Positions 41,819 through 50,542 of a DNA stretch of 61,552 nucleotides are shown here, piece by piece. The stretch is taken from positions 1 through 61,552 of the IMG/VR virus record IMGVR_UViG_3300027706_000010; one strand, given 5' to 3'. The position numbers and the translations under genes were made by a program. The first letter of the stretch is position 1. Every line of letters starts with the position of its first letter. The DNA comes from a virus. Below the pieces are notes generated by a model, which searched no databases, was not told the DNA's origin, and saw nothing but the letters and a program-made list of their open reading frames with translations.

Positions 41819-42511
41819 TCATTTCTCTTCATATTCAGCAAGCACCGCAACACGCTCATCCATCCACCGTGAAATTTTTTCAATGATCTCATCCCCCGCC
41901 ATTGCCGCCGACCACTCCGCCGCCCACGCCGACTCCGCCGACCACGCCGACCACGCCGACCACTCCGCCGACCTTGCCGCCCTTGCCGTCGACCACTCCC
42001 CCGCCATTGCCGTCGACCACTCCGCCGCCCACGCCGACTCCGCCGCCATTGCCGCCGACTCCGCCGCCATTGCCGCCGACCTTGCCGACTCCGCGTTTTC
42101 TTCTGTTGGGGCAGCAAGCCATCGTCTTGCAGCATCTATCGCGGCACGCGGGCGCTTGTCATCTGGATACATCTTTTCAAAGTTTTCTAGCACAAGTTCA
42201 GCGGCAAAGATAGACAATGCAACACTATCGTGTTTTTGCCAGCGCCAGACACGCACCAGGCGCATCTTTTGCCAGGCTTCTTTGTCATCATTGACAATAG
42301 AAGCTCCACTCACTTCGACTTGTGCAAGGATTTCCCCTTGCACATAGGTAAACGCCTGGTAGCACGTCCGCGAACAATGGAAGCCATTTTCACAGATGAT
42401 AAGCTCGTTGTCACGAACGGATTGCCATTCGCCGATGTGCCAGATGCAATCGCCTGATTCTGACCTGATTTCGTTATCAATCAGGCACAAAAATTTATAC
42501 CGCCGCTGCAT
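41819..42511 (-). CDS. Phage protein with Ala/Trp/Ser tandem repeats (DUF7666-like)
   Basis: 230 aa. N-terminal domain (ICENGFHCSRTCYQAFTYVQ, GEILAQVEVSGASIVNDDKE) resembles the phage DUF7666 pattern. Residues about 135-205 are tandem five-to-eight-residue repeats such as SAAMAAESAWAAEWS, encoded by GCC/GGC-rich repeats in which alternative frames also stay open. Repeat number is likely variable. Function unknown. Confidence 0.7.
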   Translation of the reverse strand: MQRRYKFLCLIDNEIRSESGDCIWHIGEWQSVRDNELIICENGFHCSRTCYQAFTYVQGEILAQVEVSGASIVNDDKEAWQKMRLVRVWRWQKHDSVALSIFAAELVLENFEKMYPDDKRPRAAIDAARRWLAAPTEENAESARSAAMAAESAAMAAESAWAAEWSTAMAGEWSTARAARSAEWSAWSAWSAESAWAAEWSAAMAGDEIIEKISRWMDERVAVLAEYEEK

Positions 42512-42730
42512 TTATCGTTCCTCCAAGCGGGCCATGATCTTGCCCGGCTTTTCTTTGTCCATCTTGATTTCGACAATCTGATACAATTTCCCTTGCGCCG
42601 TGATGTATCGACTTAGCCACACCGTCTTGTAGGCATCGAGGATCACCCGACTCCCAATCGGCGCAATCTGCAAGAATGCCAGTGGGATCGCGCCGATTTG
42701 AATCATGAGATCAGTCTGTTGCACACTCAT
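42512..42730 (-). CDS. Hypothetical protein (72 aa)
   Basis: MSVQQTDLMIQIGAIPLAFL, then a beta-rich half (SRYITAQGKLYQIVEIKMDK). ATG 42730 overlaps the stop of the next upstream gene (ATGA). Possibly a small barrel protein; unknown. Confidence 0.55.
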   Translation of the reverse strand: MSVQQTDLMIQIGAIPLAFLQIAPIGSRVILDAYKTVWLSRYITAQGKLYQIVEIKMDKEKPGKIMARLEER

Positions 42731-42909
42731 TGCACGCGCCTCGCTTCCATCTCTGCATGCAGCAGGAGATTTCGATAACACCCACGATAGCCCCGGCATT
42801 GCCACCAGAACCAGATCCACAGCGCCTTTCCAGGAATCCGACCAGACCAGATAGCCCACGCAAAGCAGAGAGCCAGCGTCAAGAGGCCAATAATAACCTG
42901 CACACTCAC
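42727..42909 (-). CDS. Small membrane protein (60 aa)
   Basis: MSVQVIIGLLTLALCFAWAI is a signal-anchor/transmembrane segment, followed by WIWFWWQCRGYRGC. Overlaps both neighbours by 4 nt, so co-translated. Unknown function. Confidence 0.55.
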   Translation of the reverse strand: MSVQVIIGLLTLALCFAWAIWSGRIPGKALWIWFWWQCRGYRGCYRNLLLHAEMEARRVQ

Positions 42910-43301
42910 GCCTCACCTCTCACCAGCACTTCATATATGCAACCAGTCTCATAATCTATTGGGATGCTTACACCGATAAGGGGCGAATAGGATTTTTGCC
43001 ATACTCCCCATGTCAGATACCGGAATGCCGAAAGCAAAATGACGGCAGGATACTCCCCCTGCAAGGAGATATAGCGCTCGACAAGCGCCTGCACCAGCGC
43101 TTGCGTTTCTTCATACGGATTCAGCGTTTCGCAGTATGGCCTGCCCTTTGCGTCCAGAGGCAAAAGAGGGCGCGTGGTAGCTGGCATACGCACCGGGCGC
43201 TGTACCTGGATAGCTGGCAATTCCTGCGTTGGCTGCTTCGCGAGAGCGAGCAGCCGGGTACGCTGCGCTGCTCGCTGGCGAGCCGAAAGAAGTTGCGTCA
43301 T
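42906..43301 (-). CDS. Hypothetical protein (131 aa)
   Basis: MTQLLSARQRAAQRTRLLAL, proline-rich linker, then PYEETQALVQALVERYISLQ and a beta/alpha C-terminus. No motif. ATGA overlaps on both sides place it firmly in the operon. Confidence 0.6.
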   Translation of the reverse strand: MTQLLSARQRAAQRTRLLALAKQPTQELPAIQVQRPVRMPATTRPLLPLDAKGRPYCETLNPYEETQALVQALVERYISLQGEYPAVILLSAFRYLTWGVWQKSYSPLIGVSIPIDYETGCIYEVLVRGEA

Positions 43302-43828
43302 TGCGTCTTCTCCTCTCCTAGCGTCTTCTCCTCTCCTAAAAGGGTTCTGGCACGCTCCGCAAGCGCATCAGCCCGTTCCGAGAGAGCATGCGCCTCATCC
43401 ATGTCCCGATAGGCGTCATACCAGATGGCATACACCTCCCGGACAAAATCCCGATACTCACGCACCAGCGCTTGCAGGCCATCAGTCTGCTGAGCAAGCG
43501 GCGCGATATAGCGCGTGTGGATACCACCGGCGATCACCTCGTAGACAGTCTGGAATTGCTCATCCAGATCTTCCCAGGTCACGCCATTGTCATCTTCGGG
43601 CGGCCAGCTCGCCCGGTAAGCATCATAGACATCTTTGCCAGTAAGCAAATCCACTGGCTCCCCCGATTGTTTCGCTTCCTCATCCAGCATCCTGATAAGC
43701 GGCGTGAGCATGCCGGTGATACGCGTGATAGTGAGTCGAATGTCAAATGTTGTGATTGATGGCGCTGAGAGAAGATCAACGTCATGATGCATCATTTGCA
43801 AACAATGTAAGAGCACAGACCGATTCAT
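43298..43828 (-). CDS. Hypothetical helical protein (176 aa)
   Basis: MNRSVLLHCLQMMHHDVDLL; long helices; C-terminus has an exact tandem duplication of 18 bp (LGEEKTLGEEKTQ). Overlaps both neighbours by 4 nt. Unknown. Confidence 0.6.
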   Translation of the reverse strand: MNRSVLLHCLQMMHHDVDLLSAPSITTFDIRLTITRITGMLTPLIRMLDEEAKQSGEPVDLLTGKDVYDAYRASWPPEDDNGVTWEDLDEQFQTVYEVIAGGIHTRYIAPLAQQTDGLQALVREYRDFVREVYAIWYDAYRDMDEAHALSERADALAERARTLLGEEKTLGEEKTQ

Positions 43829-44043
43829 TTACGCTGTTCTCCTTTTTTTGTTTTCGTGGCAAGTGCTCGCCACGTTTCGTACTTGACTGGATGTCCGCGC
43901 TTATCCGTATGACATAAACAATGACACGTCGCATCCAGACATTTCAGCAAACTACAGGACACCTCGTAGCGCGCCGCCATGCAGCGCATCGCATCAGGAT
44001 GCATACAGTGACACATAATGCTACACAAACAGATGAACAACAT
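43825..44043 (-). CDS. Cys/His-rich small protein (72 aa)
   Basis: MLFICLCSIMCHCMHPDAMR then CSLLKCLDATCHCLCHTDKR: nine or more Cys with paired C-x-C and C-x3-H spacing, so one or two zinc sites, similar in flavour to HNH-type zinc knuckles but without a clear H-N-H. An upstream in-frame ATG at 44064 is possible. Confidence 0.5.
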   Translation of the reverse strand: MLFICLCSIMCHCMHPDAMRCMAARYEVSCSLLKCLDATCHCLCHTDKRGHPVKYETWRALATKTKKGEQRK

Positions 44044-44326
44044 ATCCACACCCCAGAACAACAAGCGGATAGAAAAAGCTCCACGCCAGCGCCACGGTCA
44101 GCGCCTTTGCCGCATCTTCTTTATCTTCTTGCCGGGCTGCTGGTATGGTATACGTGAGAAGTCGCACGATACAATTGATACCAATCGCCAGCACAATGCT
44201 GATCTGGGCAACATGGAACGCTGGAACAATGAACCATCCCCAAAGCACTACCAGAACAAAGCCACCCCAGATGGCCCCAAGAATGAGCGCCATCATGCCG
44301 CCCAGAAAAAGCAAAACGGTTTTCAC
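44021..44326 (-). CDS. Three-helix membrane protein (101 aa)
   Basis: Hydrophobic segments VLLFLGGMMALILGAIWGGF, VVLWGWFIVPAFHVAQISIV and ALAWSFFYPLVVLGCGYVV. RBS GGAGAACAGCTAAGTG. Located between the Cas4-like nuclease and the Cys-rich gene. Function unknown. Confidence 0.6.
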   Translation of the reverse strand: MKTVLLFLGGMMALILGAIWGGFVLVVLWGWFIVPAFHVAQISIVLAIGINCIVRLLTYTIPAARQEDKEDAAKALTVALAWSFFYPLVVLGCGYVVHLFV

Positions 44327-45073
44327 TTAGCTGTTCTCCTTTATCCTCCCACTAAAACAGAAATCGCGTACCGGGCACTTTTCGGCCCGGTGCTCCTGGC
44401 AGGACTGACATATCCTTGCAGGAATGTGTCCCGTCGTCACGGCACCCTTCACGCTGTAGCACCGGTCCATGTAGGGCCGGGCCAGCAGCGCATCATGCTC
44501 AATGCACCAGACTTTTAGCTCTTGCGTGTCCTTGCACTCAACGAGTATCAGCCCCCGCTCGATGCCAAGCACATGCATGTAGAGATTGCATTGGTGCCAC
44601 GCAGCTTCCGGGGGATCGCCCACCTCATCGAGCCGGGCAAAGTGATCGAGCTTATACCCCTTGATCTCGACCACGTACCGCTGCCCGGCCCAAAAGATCA
44701 CAGCATCCGGCGTGAAATGGAGAAAACGAACCTCGTCGAAGTGCGAACACTCAACTTCGACAATCTGGCCGAACTCGGCAAAGAGGCGCTGGTACTTTTC
44801 GTGCAGGTGCCAGCCATGCAGAAAGACCGCATTCTGGTGCGCGTCCCAGGGCTTCTGTTCGAGGGGACGCGCCTCTTCGGGATACAAAGCAAGTAGGACC
44901 TGGCGCCGCAGGCACCATTCTGAATCAGACTGCAAGATAGCGCTCACATGTGGCGCGCCCGTGCGCAGGGGCTTAGAGAGGCCCCATTGCACGAACATCT
45001 CTTCAACCTCCTGCTTGAAAAGCGCGGCGACGGTGCGCAGGCTAGAACGCTGGTGCGCTATCGTCATCCTCAT
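44327..45073 (-). CDS. Cas4/RecB-like PD-(D/E)XK nuclease with Cys cluster
   Basis: 248 aa from ATG 45073 (GCAGGAGAAGAGG upstream). Nuclease core FTPDAVIFWAGQRYVVEIKG gives D-xn-E-I-K, followed by WHQCNLYMHVLG (QxxxY). Cys ligands: EWCLRRQ early, and C-terminal CQSCQEHRAEKCPVRDFC, the Cas4/AddB-type Fe-S pattern. In phages such nucleases work in replication/recombination; Cas4 also trims CRISPR prespacers, but no cas1 is present here. Follows the SSB-like gene with overlap. Confidence 0.8.
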   Translation of the reverse strand: MRMTIAHQRSSLRTVAALFKQEVEEMFVQWGLSKPLRTGAPHVSAILQSDSEWCLRRQVLLALYPEEARPLEQKPWDAHQNAVFLHGWHLHEKYQRLFAEFGQIVEVECSHFDEVRFLHFTPDAVIFWAGQRYVVEIKGYKLDHFARLDEVGDPPEAAWHQCNLYMHVLGIERGLILVECKDTQELKVWCIEHDALLARPYMDRCYSVKGAVTTGHIPARICQSCQEHRAEKCPVRDFCFSGRIKENS

Positions 45074-45767
45074 CCTCTTCTCCTGCATCGCTCTCAATAC
45101 CAGCAGCGCCCCCAAACGCGCCATCGTCGCCAACGAGCGGCGGGCAGGCTTCCAGGATGCGCTGCTTGACCTGTTCTGGCGTCAGCTTGATTGCCTGCAA
45201 TTTGGCGCTCATCGGCGCAGGCGTTTTCACCATGATGATGAAATCCTTTTTTGGACCAGAACCACTCTGCTCAATCGAGAAATCAGCCACCCGGATGTCA
45301 TGGCCGTTATCCGGGTCCTTGTAGAAGCTCATGAAAAATTTGAGGATGGCAGAGACACGTCCGAATGATGAAAGCTCCAGCAGACGAATACCGGCAATTG
45401 GTTTTTCTTCCTGCGTCTCAGGATCTTTGTAAGTGATATGCTGTCCGGTGTGCGTGTCTACAACGTTGTAGACATACATCGGCAGGTAAAAGAAATTGCT
45501 AGCACGCAATTTCTTATCATCGGCGGCCCGTTCGCAGTAGCCACATGACTTCCCAATTTCTTTGGCACAGATCGCATTGACCCGGTAGTCCGGGTCGTCA
45601 TTCCACTTACTATGCTTGCTCAAAGCCAGCATCTTATCCAGGTTGTACAGTGGACGAACGAGGGCTTTGTAGCCCTCAGAGAGAAACAGAAACACCGGCT
45701 TACGCGATGCACGGGGCGCACTCGCGCGATTTAACTCTTCATCGATCAGGTTAAGAACGTTGGTCAT
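45042..45767 (-). CDS. Putative phage ssDNA-binding protein
   Basis: 241 aa (ATG 45767; an upstream in-frame start at 45800 is possible). Zinc-like Cys pair in KEIGKSCGYCERA, beta-rich core, and an acidic C-terminus EEDEDDDSAPAF that looks like the protein-interaction tail of single-strand binding proteins. Promoter-proximal in the minus-strand early operon, next to the Cas4-like nuclease, in keeping with a replication/recombination role. Confidence 0.6.
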   Translation of the reverse strand: MTNVLNLIDEELNRASAPRASRKPVFLFLSEGYKALVRPLYNLDKMLALSKHSKWNDDPDYRVNAICAKEIGKSCGYCERAADDKKLRASNFFYLPMYVYNVVDTHTGQHITYKDPETQEEKPIAGIRLLELSSFGRVSAILKFFMSFYKDPDNGHDIRVADFSIEQSGSGPKKDFIIMVKTPAPMSAKLQAIKLTPEQVKQRILEACPPLVGDDGAFGGAAGIESDAGEEDEDDDSAPAF

Positions 45768-45875
45768 TTCTTTCTTTTTGCTCCTTTTTGCCCTACTCAA
45801 AAAACTTCAAAAAGTCAGGGGACGCGCCGTCTGAAAGGCCGAGGAGAAAGAACAGCGCATCACCAACTACACACA

Positions 45876-45938
45876 AGTATAGCATAGTAACATGTACTTG
45901 TCAATACTCTAGACAAGTATCTTTAGGTATGCTATACT
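45876..45938. promoter_or_regulatory. Divergent early promoters with shared operator
   Basis: Minus: TTGACA (45904-45899), 17 bp, TATACT (45881-45876). Plus: TAGACA (45910-45915), 17 bp, TATACT (45933-45938). ACTTGTC-N9-GACAAGT (45896-45918) covers both -35 boxes, so one bound repressor would silence both directions. The same half-sites occur at 52357-52393. Confidence 0.8.
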
Positions 45939-45979
45939 AGCTGAAAATATAGACATCTACTCAGTAAAGGAGTAAGGCA

Positions 45980-46174
45980 TTGGAGCAATTTTTTACGGTC
46001 AAGCAACTGGCCGAAATCTTGCAGGTCAACCCAGTTACTATCCTGGACGCTATCCGGGATGGAGAACTTGAAGCGCTCGACATCGGACGCGGCTATCGCA
46101 TCTCGCCCGATGCGTTTGAAACGTTCAAAGAAAAAATCAAGGTGAAGAAGCAGCCAGCCGAAGCAAAAGAATGA
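45980..46174 (+). CDS. Excisionase-family HTH protein (64 aa)
   Basis: TTG start with AAAGGAGTAAGGCA. FTVKQLAEILQVNPVTILDA IRDG then LDIGRGYRISPDAFETF is the helix-turn-helix plus wing of MerR/Xis-type (HTH_17) proteins. Overlaps the helicase gene by 4 nt. Possible directionality factor or regulator. Confidence 0.75.
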   Translation: MEQFFTVKQLAEILQVNPVTILDAIRDGELEALDIGRGYRISPDAFETFKEKIKVKKQPAEAKE

Positions 46175-47829
46175 TGGATATTCTTCTGAGAGATTACCAG
46201 GAAGAATGCATCAAGCTGATTCTCGACGCCTACCGGCGCGATCCGCACGGACAGGAGCTGGTGGTGCTGCCCACCGGTGCAGGCAAAACAGTGATCTTTT
46301 GCCAGGTCATTGCTGCGCTGGCAAAAGAGGGCAAGAATGCCCTGATTATTGCGCACCGGGACGAATTGCTCCAGCAGGCTGCTGAGAAATATCGCCTTGT
46401 GAAACCCGATGCCGTTATTGGCAAGGTCGGTGCAGGGATGCACGAATACGGCGGCGAAGTCACGGTGGCTTCCATAGCCACCATATCCAGGCCGGAGCAT
46501 ATCAAACGGCTGCGCGCCATTGACTATGGCCTCATCATTATTGATGAGACCCATCACGCGATGGCAGAAAGCTATCAGCGTGTGCTTTCGGCCTTGCCGG
46601 ATGCATTCGTATTAGGCGTGACAGCCACGCCAGACCGGCTCGACAAAAAAGCGCTCTTCGGGGGAAAAGAGCCGCTCTACCAGGCAACGATAGAAGATAT
46701 GATTCAGGCCGGGTATCTGTGCGACCTGAAAGCCATTGCCGTGAAAACAGACATTAGCCTGGACGGTATCAAGACTACGGCTGGCGACTATAACGAGCAG
46801 GAGCTTGATCGCGCCGTCAATACTCCGGAAAGAAACCGGCTTATCGTCGAAAAATATCAAGAGCACGCGCAGCGCAAACGCGCCGTCGCGTTTTGCGTCA
46901 CCGTCGCGCACGCGACGGCACTCGCAACAGCGTTCAATAACGCTAGCATCCCGGCAGAGGTCATTACGGGAGAGACACCACTTCCAGAACGCGCGAAAAT
47001 CTATACAGCGTTTCGAGCCGGGACTGTTCGCGTTTTGTGTAATGTGATGGTACTCACAGAAGGGTGGGATGAGCCACTCTGTGAGGTGGCGATCATGGCC
47101 CGTCCGACACAATCGAGAGCGCTCTATACGCAGCAGGTGGGGCGCATCCTCAGATTAGCGCCAGCAAAGCCATACGCGCTTGTGCTGGACATTACCGATA
47201 ATTGTTATCGGCTGCGCTTGACCCCACAACGTATCCAACGCGCGCTGGCGCTCGACATCGAAGACGGCGAAACCGTTACCGAAGCCATCGCAAAGAAAGA
47301 AGAGAAACAGGCCACGGCGCGCCGTGCCCTTATCAGAAAACTCAATGAGAAACGTGATAAGGACCAGGAAATCAATCTTTTCGCACTGCCAGAATGGCAG
47401 GAACGTGACAACGGGATGTTTGTCCTGGAAGTCGGACTCGAAAAGCATCGAATTGCGCTTGTGCCCGTATCGGTTGGAAGTCTGGGGCAGTTGTACGAGG
47501 TCTGGGCACGGCTGGCTCCGCGCTTTGCCGGGCAGAAATGGATGGGCGCGCAGCCGTTAGATTACGCGCTGCAATTCGCCGAAAAGCGCGCCCGGCAACT
47601 GCTCGCTGAGCCAGCAAGCACAAAACTGCTCGACAAAACAGCAAGCTGGCGCGCACTGCCAATTTCAACTGGACAAATCAAGATGCTCAAATGGTATCGG
47701 ATACCGTATCATATGGGCATGACCAGAGGCGAGGCCAGTGACCTGATTGACGCGCACCAGGAAGAGTTAGCTGCCAAAAAAGCGAAGAAAGAAGCGCGCA
47801 AGCAAGCGCGTTTAGAGCAAAAAGCATAA
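46171..47829 (+). CDS. SF2 DEAD/DEAH helicase
   Basis: 552 aa. Motif I LPTGAGKTVIF, motif II IIIDETHHAM (DETH), motif III GVTATPDR, motif V/VI NVMVLTEGWDEPLCEVAIMA and QQVGRILRL. N-terminal Q-like LRDYQEECI. Order matches the RAD25/type-III-restriction-like phage helicases. C-terminal 200 residues form an extra domain including a Lys/Ala-rich tail (KKAKKEARKQARLEQKA). Likely acts in phage replication. Confidence 0.9.
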   Translation: MMDILLRDYQEECIKLILDAYRRDPHGQELVVLPTGAGKTVIFCQVIAALAKEGKNALIIAHRDELLQQAAEKYRLVKPDAVIGKVGAGMHEYGGEVTVASIATISRPEHIKRLRAIDYGLIIIDETHHAMAESYQRVLSALPDAFVLGVTATPDRLDKKALFGGKEPLYQATIEDMIQAGYLCDLKAIAVKTDISLDGIKTTAGDYNEQELDRAVNTPERNRLIVEKYQEHAQRKRAVAFCVTVAHATALATAFNNASIPAEVITGETPLPERAKIYTAFRAGTVRVLCNVMVLTEGWDEPLCEVAIMARPTQSRALYTQQVGRILRLAPAKPYALVLDITDNCYRLRLTPQRIQRALALDIEDGETVTEAIAKKEEKQATARRALIRKLNEKRDKDQEINLFALPEWQERDNGMFVLEVGLEKHRIALVPVSVGSLGQLYEVWARLAPRFAGQKWMGAQPLDYALQFAEKRARQLLAEPASTKLLDKTASWRALPISTGQIKMLKWYRIPYHMGMTRGEASDLIDAHQEELAAKKAKKEARKQARLEQKA

Positions 47830-47853
47830 CCACAAAAAGGAGAACGATACAGC

Positions 47854-48114
47854 ATGGGAAAGCGACAAGAGATAGCACTCAACAAGAGCGAAATTCAGGA
47901 ACTCGTCGAATTCGCACAACGTACCGTGAATCAGGATTGGCCTCACCCACACCCGACAATCTCTGTGCAGGTACGCCTGCAACACGCGGCCCATCTCGAT
48001 GATGCCAAAAACGAGCAGGTGGCACAGATATACCTTGCCACGCTCAGAGGAGAAAAGAGCATTCAAAATGCTGTAGATGAACTGGATCAAATGCTCAATG
48101 GCAACCAGGGATGA
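47854..48114 (+). CDS. Hypothetical helical protein (86 aa)
   Basis: MGKRQEIALNKSEIQELVEF; RBS AAAGGAGAACGATACAGC. Helical, no motif. Last gene of the plus-strand helicase operon before the terminator at 48160. Confidence 0.6.
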   Translation: MGKRQEIALNKSEIQELVEFAQRTVNQDWPHPHPTISVQVRLQHAAHLDDAKNEQVAQIYLATLRGEKSIQNAVDELDQMLNGNQG

Positions 48115-48159
48115 AGCACGATAAAGTATGAAAAAGCAGAGCTTCCCTATTCAAATAAC

Positions 48160-48187
48160 AAAGCCGCCCTGGTGTTTGGGCGGCTTT
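48160..48187 (+). terminator. Bidirectional terminator
   Basis: 10-bp stem AAAGCCGCCC (48160-48169) with 48178-48187, loop of 8 nt. Between convergent operons. Confidence 0.75.
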
Positions 48188-48220
48188 CCCCTTCCCTCTT
48201 CTCACAACAAACGATGACGA

Positions 48221-48472
48221 CTAGTCGTCATCCACCTCTTGCACAGCCTCGCGCCTGATCCGGTCCAGATCTTTCCTCAAAACATATTTGGCGTTCGAGT
48301 ACACGAGCTTGTTACGAAACTTTTGCACGCGCTCACGCTCTAAAATCTTGTTGAGCGTGTACGGCGTGCGCACACCTAAGTAGATTTGTGCCTGCTGGAG
48401 ATTGAACGCTTCCTCGTCTTTGCCGTCCACAGGCAAAATAGTCGGCGTCATGTCAATATCAGGTTGTTGCAT
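48221..48472 (-). CDS. Small putative DNA-binding protein (83 aa)
   Basis: MQQPDIDMTPTILPVDGKDE; then FNLQQAQIYLGVRTPYTLNK and YVLRKDLDRIRREAVQ give a MerR/HTH_17-like helix-turn-helix followed by a wing. Its own promoter with a palindromic operator lies at 48509-48555. Regulator by inference. Confidence 0.6.
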   Translation of the reverse strand: MQQPDIDMTPTILPVDGKDEEAFNLQQAQIYLGVRTPYTLNKILERERVQKFRNKLVYSNAKYVLRKDLDRIRREAVQEVDDD

Positions 48473-48508
48473 AATGTTCCCTTTCCTTGCCGAGCATTGC
48501 TGATAAAA

Positions 48509-48555
48509 GCTATCAGTTCATACTGATAGCATAACATATTAGCAAGGTGTGTCAA
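48509..48555 (-). promoter_or_regulatory. Promoter with palindromic operator for 48221-48472
   Basis: Minus-strand TTGACA (48555-48550), 16-bp spacer, TATGCT (48533-48528). GCTATCAGT-TCAT-ACTGATAGC (48509-48530) is a perfect 9-bp inverted repeat abutting the -10, a good autoregulation site. Confidence 0.65.
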
Positions 48556-48601
48556 CGTATCGCAAGTATCAAAGAGAACACCACACTGTATCCTATTGCA
48601 T

Positions 48602-49993
48602 TCATCGCCAGTAATTCTTGAGCTTTTCAAACTCTTTTTCACATTCCTGTGCCTGTAATGCTTCCTGCCAGAGCAGCTCTTTGTACTCCTGGTCCGAGTA
48701 GCCAGAAAAGACGCGCACCCCATCAATGATCTCAATACGCTTCTCAGTCTGTGCAGCAGCGACAGGCTGCACAAAAAATGGATCATCCTCGATGGTCCGG
48801 GCGTCATGCGCTGTGTATTGCGCGGCCTCTATCCCGTACTGCACCCACTCTCGCAGCGTACATACCCCGTTCGGCTGTGACTGCAAGAGTTCGTTCGGAT
48901 CTTTCCAGAGCGCCGGGGACCAGCGTGTTACGCAATTCGATAGCGCTCCAGGACGATACAAGACCGGCCCGGTATCTGGTTCCGCATACCAGACACCCAT
49001 CCAATACTCTGATCCAGCATCACCAGCTGCATCATCATCAAACGATTGCAGCACAAAGCTGGCTAGTGAGAGATCCCCAAGCCAGCGTGCCACCCGCGCA
49101 CCACCTGCACCACCCGTCGCCACACAGGCAATGAGATCGCCAGCTTCCTGCATGACCGATAAGCAATCAAACTCACCTTCGACCAGCATGGCCGGGTGAT
49201 CGGGCCGGATCGCATCAACGTTATACAGGCCCTTGCCGCTGCCAGGCACCTGCCCATACGAGAAGTCGGGATCATGGGGGCGTTTGATTGCAATTTTCCA
49301 GAGTCGATCCCCCTCGAACCAGGGAATCACTATGCCGTCCGGGATACGCACGCCCCTCCTGCACTGTTCTTCGGTAAGCTGGTCGGGATCAAGGCCCCAG
49401 TCGGCAAAGCTGAATTGCCACCACGAACCATCCTTTTGCCGGGGGATACAGCCCAGGTGCGCGTATTTGATCGTCTCATCGGATAAGCCCCTGCCTCTCA
49501 GATAGGCCAGCCAGCGCTGCCCCTCCGAGGATTTCGAATGCCACAAATAGCGTTCAGCCCGCTCAACGATGAGCTTGCCGAAATCTTGCCATTTTTTGCA
49601 CGGGGGCGCATCTTTCGCAGTGAGTTCGGCAATATCGGGCGGCGTGACAGTTGCACCAGACAGATCGCCAGGATCAAGGCCCAACTCCTGGCAAGCATCG
49701 ACAAACGAAAGATGACAATACTGGCGCAAAAAGTCAACGCCGTCCCCCTTTGCATCACAGACCCGGCACCAGTAATGTGGACGCCCGGCATGCGGCCAGA
49801 CATGAAATCGGTTATCGCCCGTCCCGCAAAACGGACAAGCTCCCCAATATTCACCCCCGCCCGTTGTCGCACGCCGAACAAGACGAATACCGGAGCGCTG
49901 CTCGATGAGAGAGACAAGATCAATAGTTGGCGCTTGCAGCACAGCGCGCCTCCTCTTCACTGGCAAAGAGATGGATCGATGCTTTACAGTCAA
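48602..49993 (-). CDS. DNA primase with CHC2-type zinc finger and Toprim domain
   Basis: 463 aa. Zinc finger CPFCGTGDNRFHVWP...WCRVCD near residues 53-80 (four Cys instead of CHC2). Toprim motifs: MLVEGEFDCLSVMQ with the catalytic Glu, and LQSFDDDAAGDAG with the DxD. No C-terminal helicase is fused; the DUF3987-like ATPase upstream in the operon is the probable partner. Synthesises RNA primers for phage replication. Confidence 0.88.
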   Translation of the reverse strand: MTVKHRSISLPVKRRRAVLQAPTIDLVSLIEQRSGIRLVRRATTGGGEYWGACPFCGTGDNRFHVWPHAGRPHYWCRVCDAKGDGVDFLRQYCHLSFVDACQELGLDPGDLSGATVTPPDIAELTAKDAPPCKKWQDFGKLIVERAERYLWHSKSSEGQRWLAYLRGRGLSDETIKYAHLGCIPRQKDGSWWQFSFADWGLDPDQLTEEQCRRGVRIPDGIVIPWFEGDRLWKIAIKRPHDPDFSYGQVPGSGKGLYNVDAIRPDHPAMLVEGEFDCLSVMQEAGDLIACVATGGAGGARVARWLGDLSLASFVLQSFDDDAAGDAGSEYWMGVWYAEPDTGPVLYRPGALSNCVTRWSPALWKDPNELLQSQPNGVCTLREWVQYGIEAAQYTAHDARTIEDDPFFVQPVAAAQTEKRIEIIDGVRVFSGYSDQEYKELLWQEALQAQECEKEFEKLKNYWR

Positions 49994-50273
49994 GCAGGAT
50001 GTTCAGCGCGTACCAACGCGCCGCCGCTTCGCTATAGCTGAGATCATCCAATAAAGCCCGCTGTTTCGGATACCATTTTTTCGTTGCCTGGTCAACGAAT
50101 GCGCCAAACACCTCCTGCTCGCAGCACTCAACATTATAGGCGCGCCCATCGTGGACAAACCACGCGCGCAAGGCTGTATGATAGCTGATCTTCGGCGGAT
50201 GTGGCACGTCGAGCACATCGTTATGCGATTTGTGGAAAACGATTGTTTGCCGTCGGGCCATTACACTCACCAT
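49920..50273 (-). CDS. Hypothetical protein (117 aa)
   Basis: ATG 50273 or 50261 (MARRQTIVFHKSHNDVLDVP). Contains YNVECCEQEVFGAFVDQATK and a C-terminal alpha region. Overlaps the primase start by 74 nt and the upstream winged-helix gene by 7 nt. Unknown, in the replication operon. Confidence 0.55.
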   Translation of the reverse strand: MVSVMARRQTIVFHKSHNDVLDVPHPPKISYHTALRAWFVHDGRAYNVECCEQEVFGAFVDQATKKWYPKQRALLDDLSYSEAAARWYALNILLDCKASIHLFASEEEARCAASANY

Positions 50274-50542
50274 CCTTTCGCATCAGTTACACGCGATGGA
50301 CGCGGCTCAACACGCGCCGGGCGCGATGGCTCCGGGAAAGTCAGACATTCCTGCCCCTGCGCATCTTTCGAGAGGAATCCAAAATCGCGCAACTGCGCGA
50401 CGGCACGCGCCAACGTGCCACACTCTGTAATACCGGAGGTGGCAATGGCGACATCGTAGGTCGCTCCTTCTCGCTGCATGGCAAGAAAGGCCAGCAAAAG
50501 TCGGGCCGATGACGGCCTGAGTTTCGCGATAGTGGGATTCAT
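50267..50542 (-). CDS. Winged-helix protein (91 aa)
   Basis: LLLAFLAMQREGATYDVAIA TSGITECGTLARAVAQLRDFGFL: helix, helix-turn-helix and wing as in small wHTH regulators or replication-initiator wings. Starts in an ATGA overlap with the DUF3987-like gene. Confidence 0.6.
   Translation of the reverse strand: MNPTIAKLRPSSARLLLAFLAMQREGATYDVAIATSGITECGTLARAVAQLRDFGFLSKDAQGQECLTFPEPSRPARVEPRPSRVTDAKGW

Noticed and set aside
41719-42213. Gly/Arg- or Pro/Thr-rich open frames over the GCC repeats
   Set aside because: Alternative frames of the Ala/Trp repeat gene 41819-42511; composition follows from the simple repeat.
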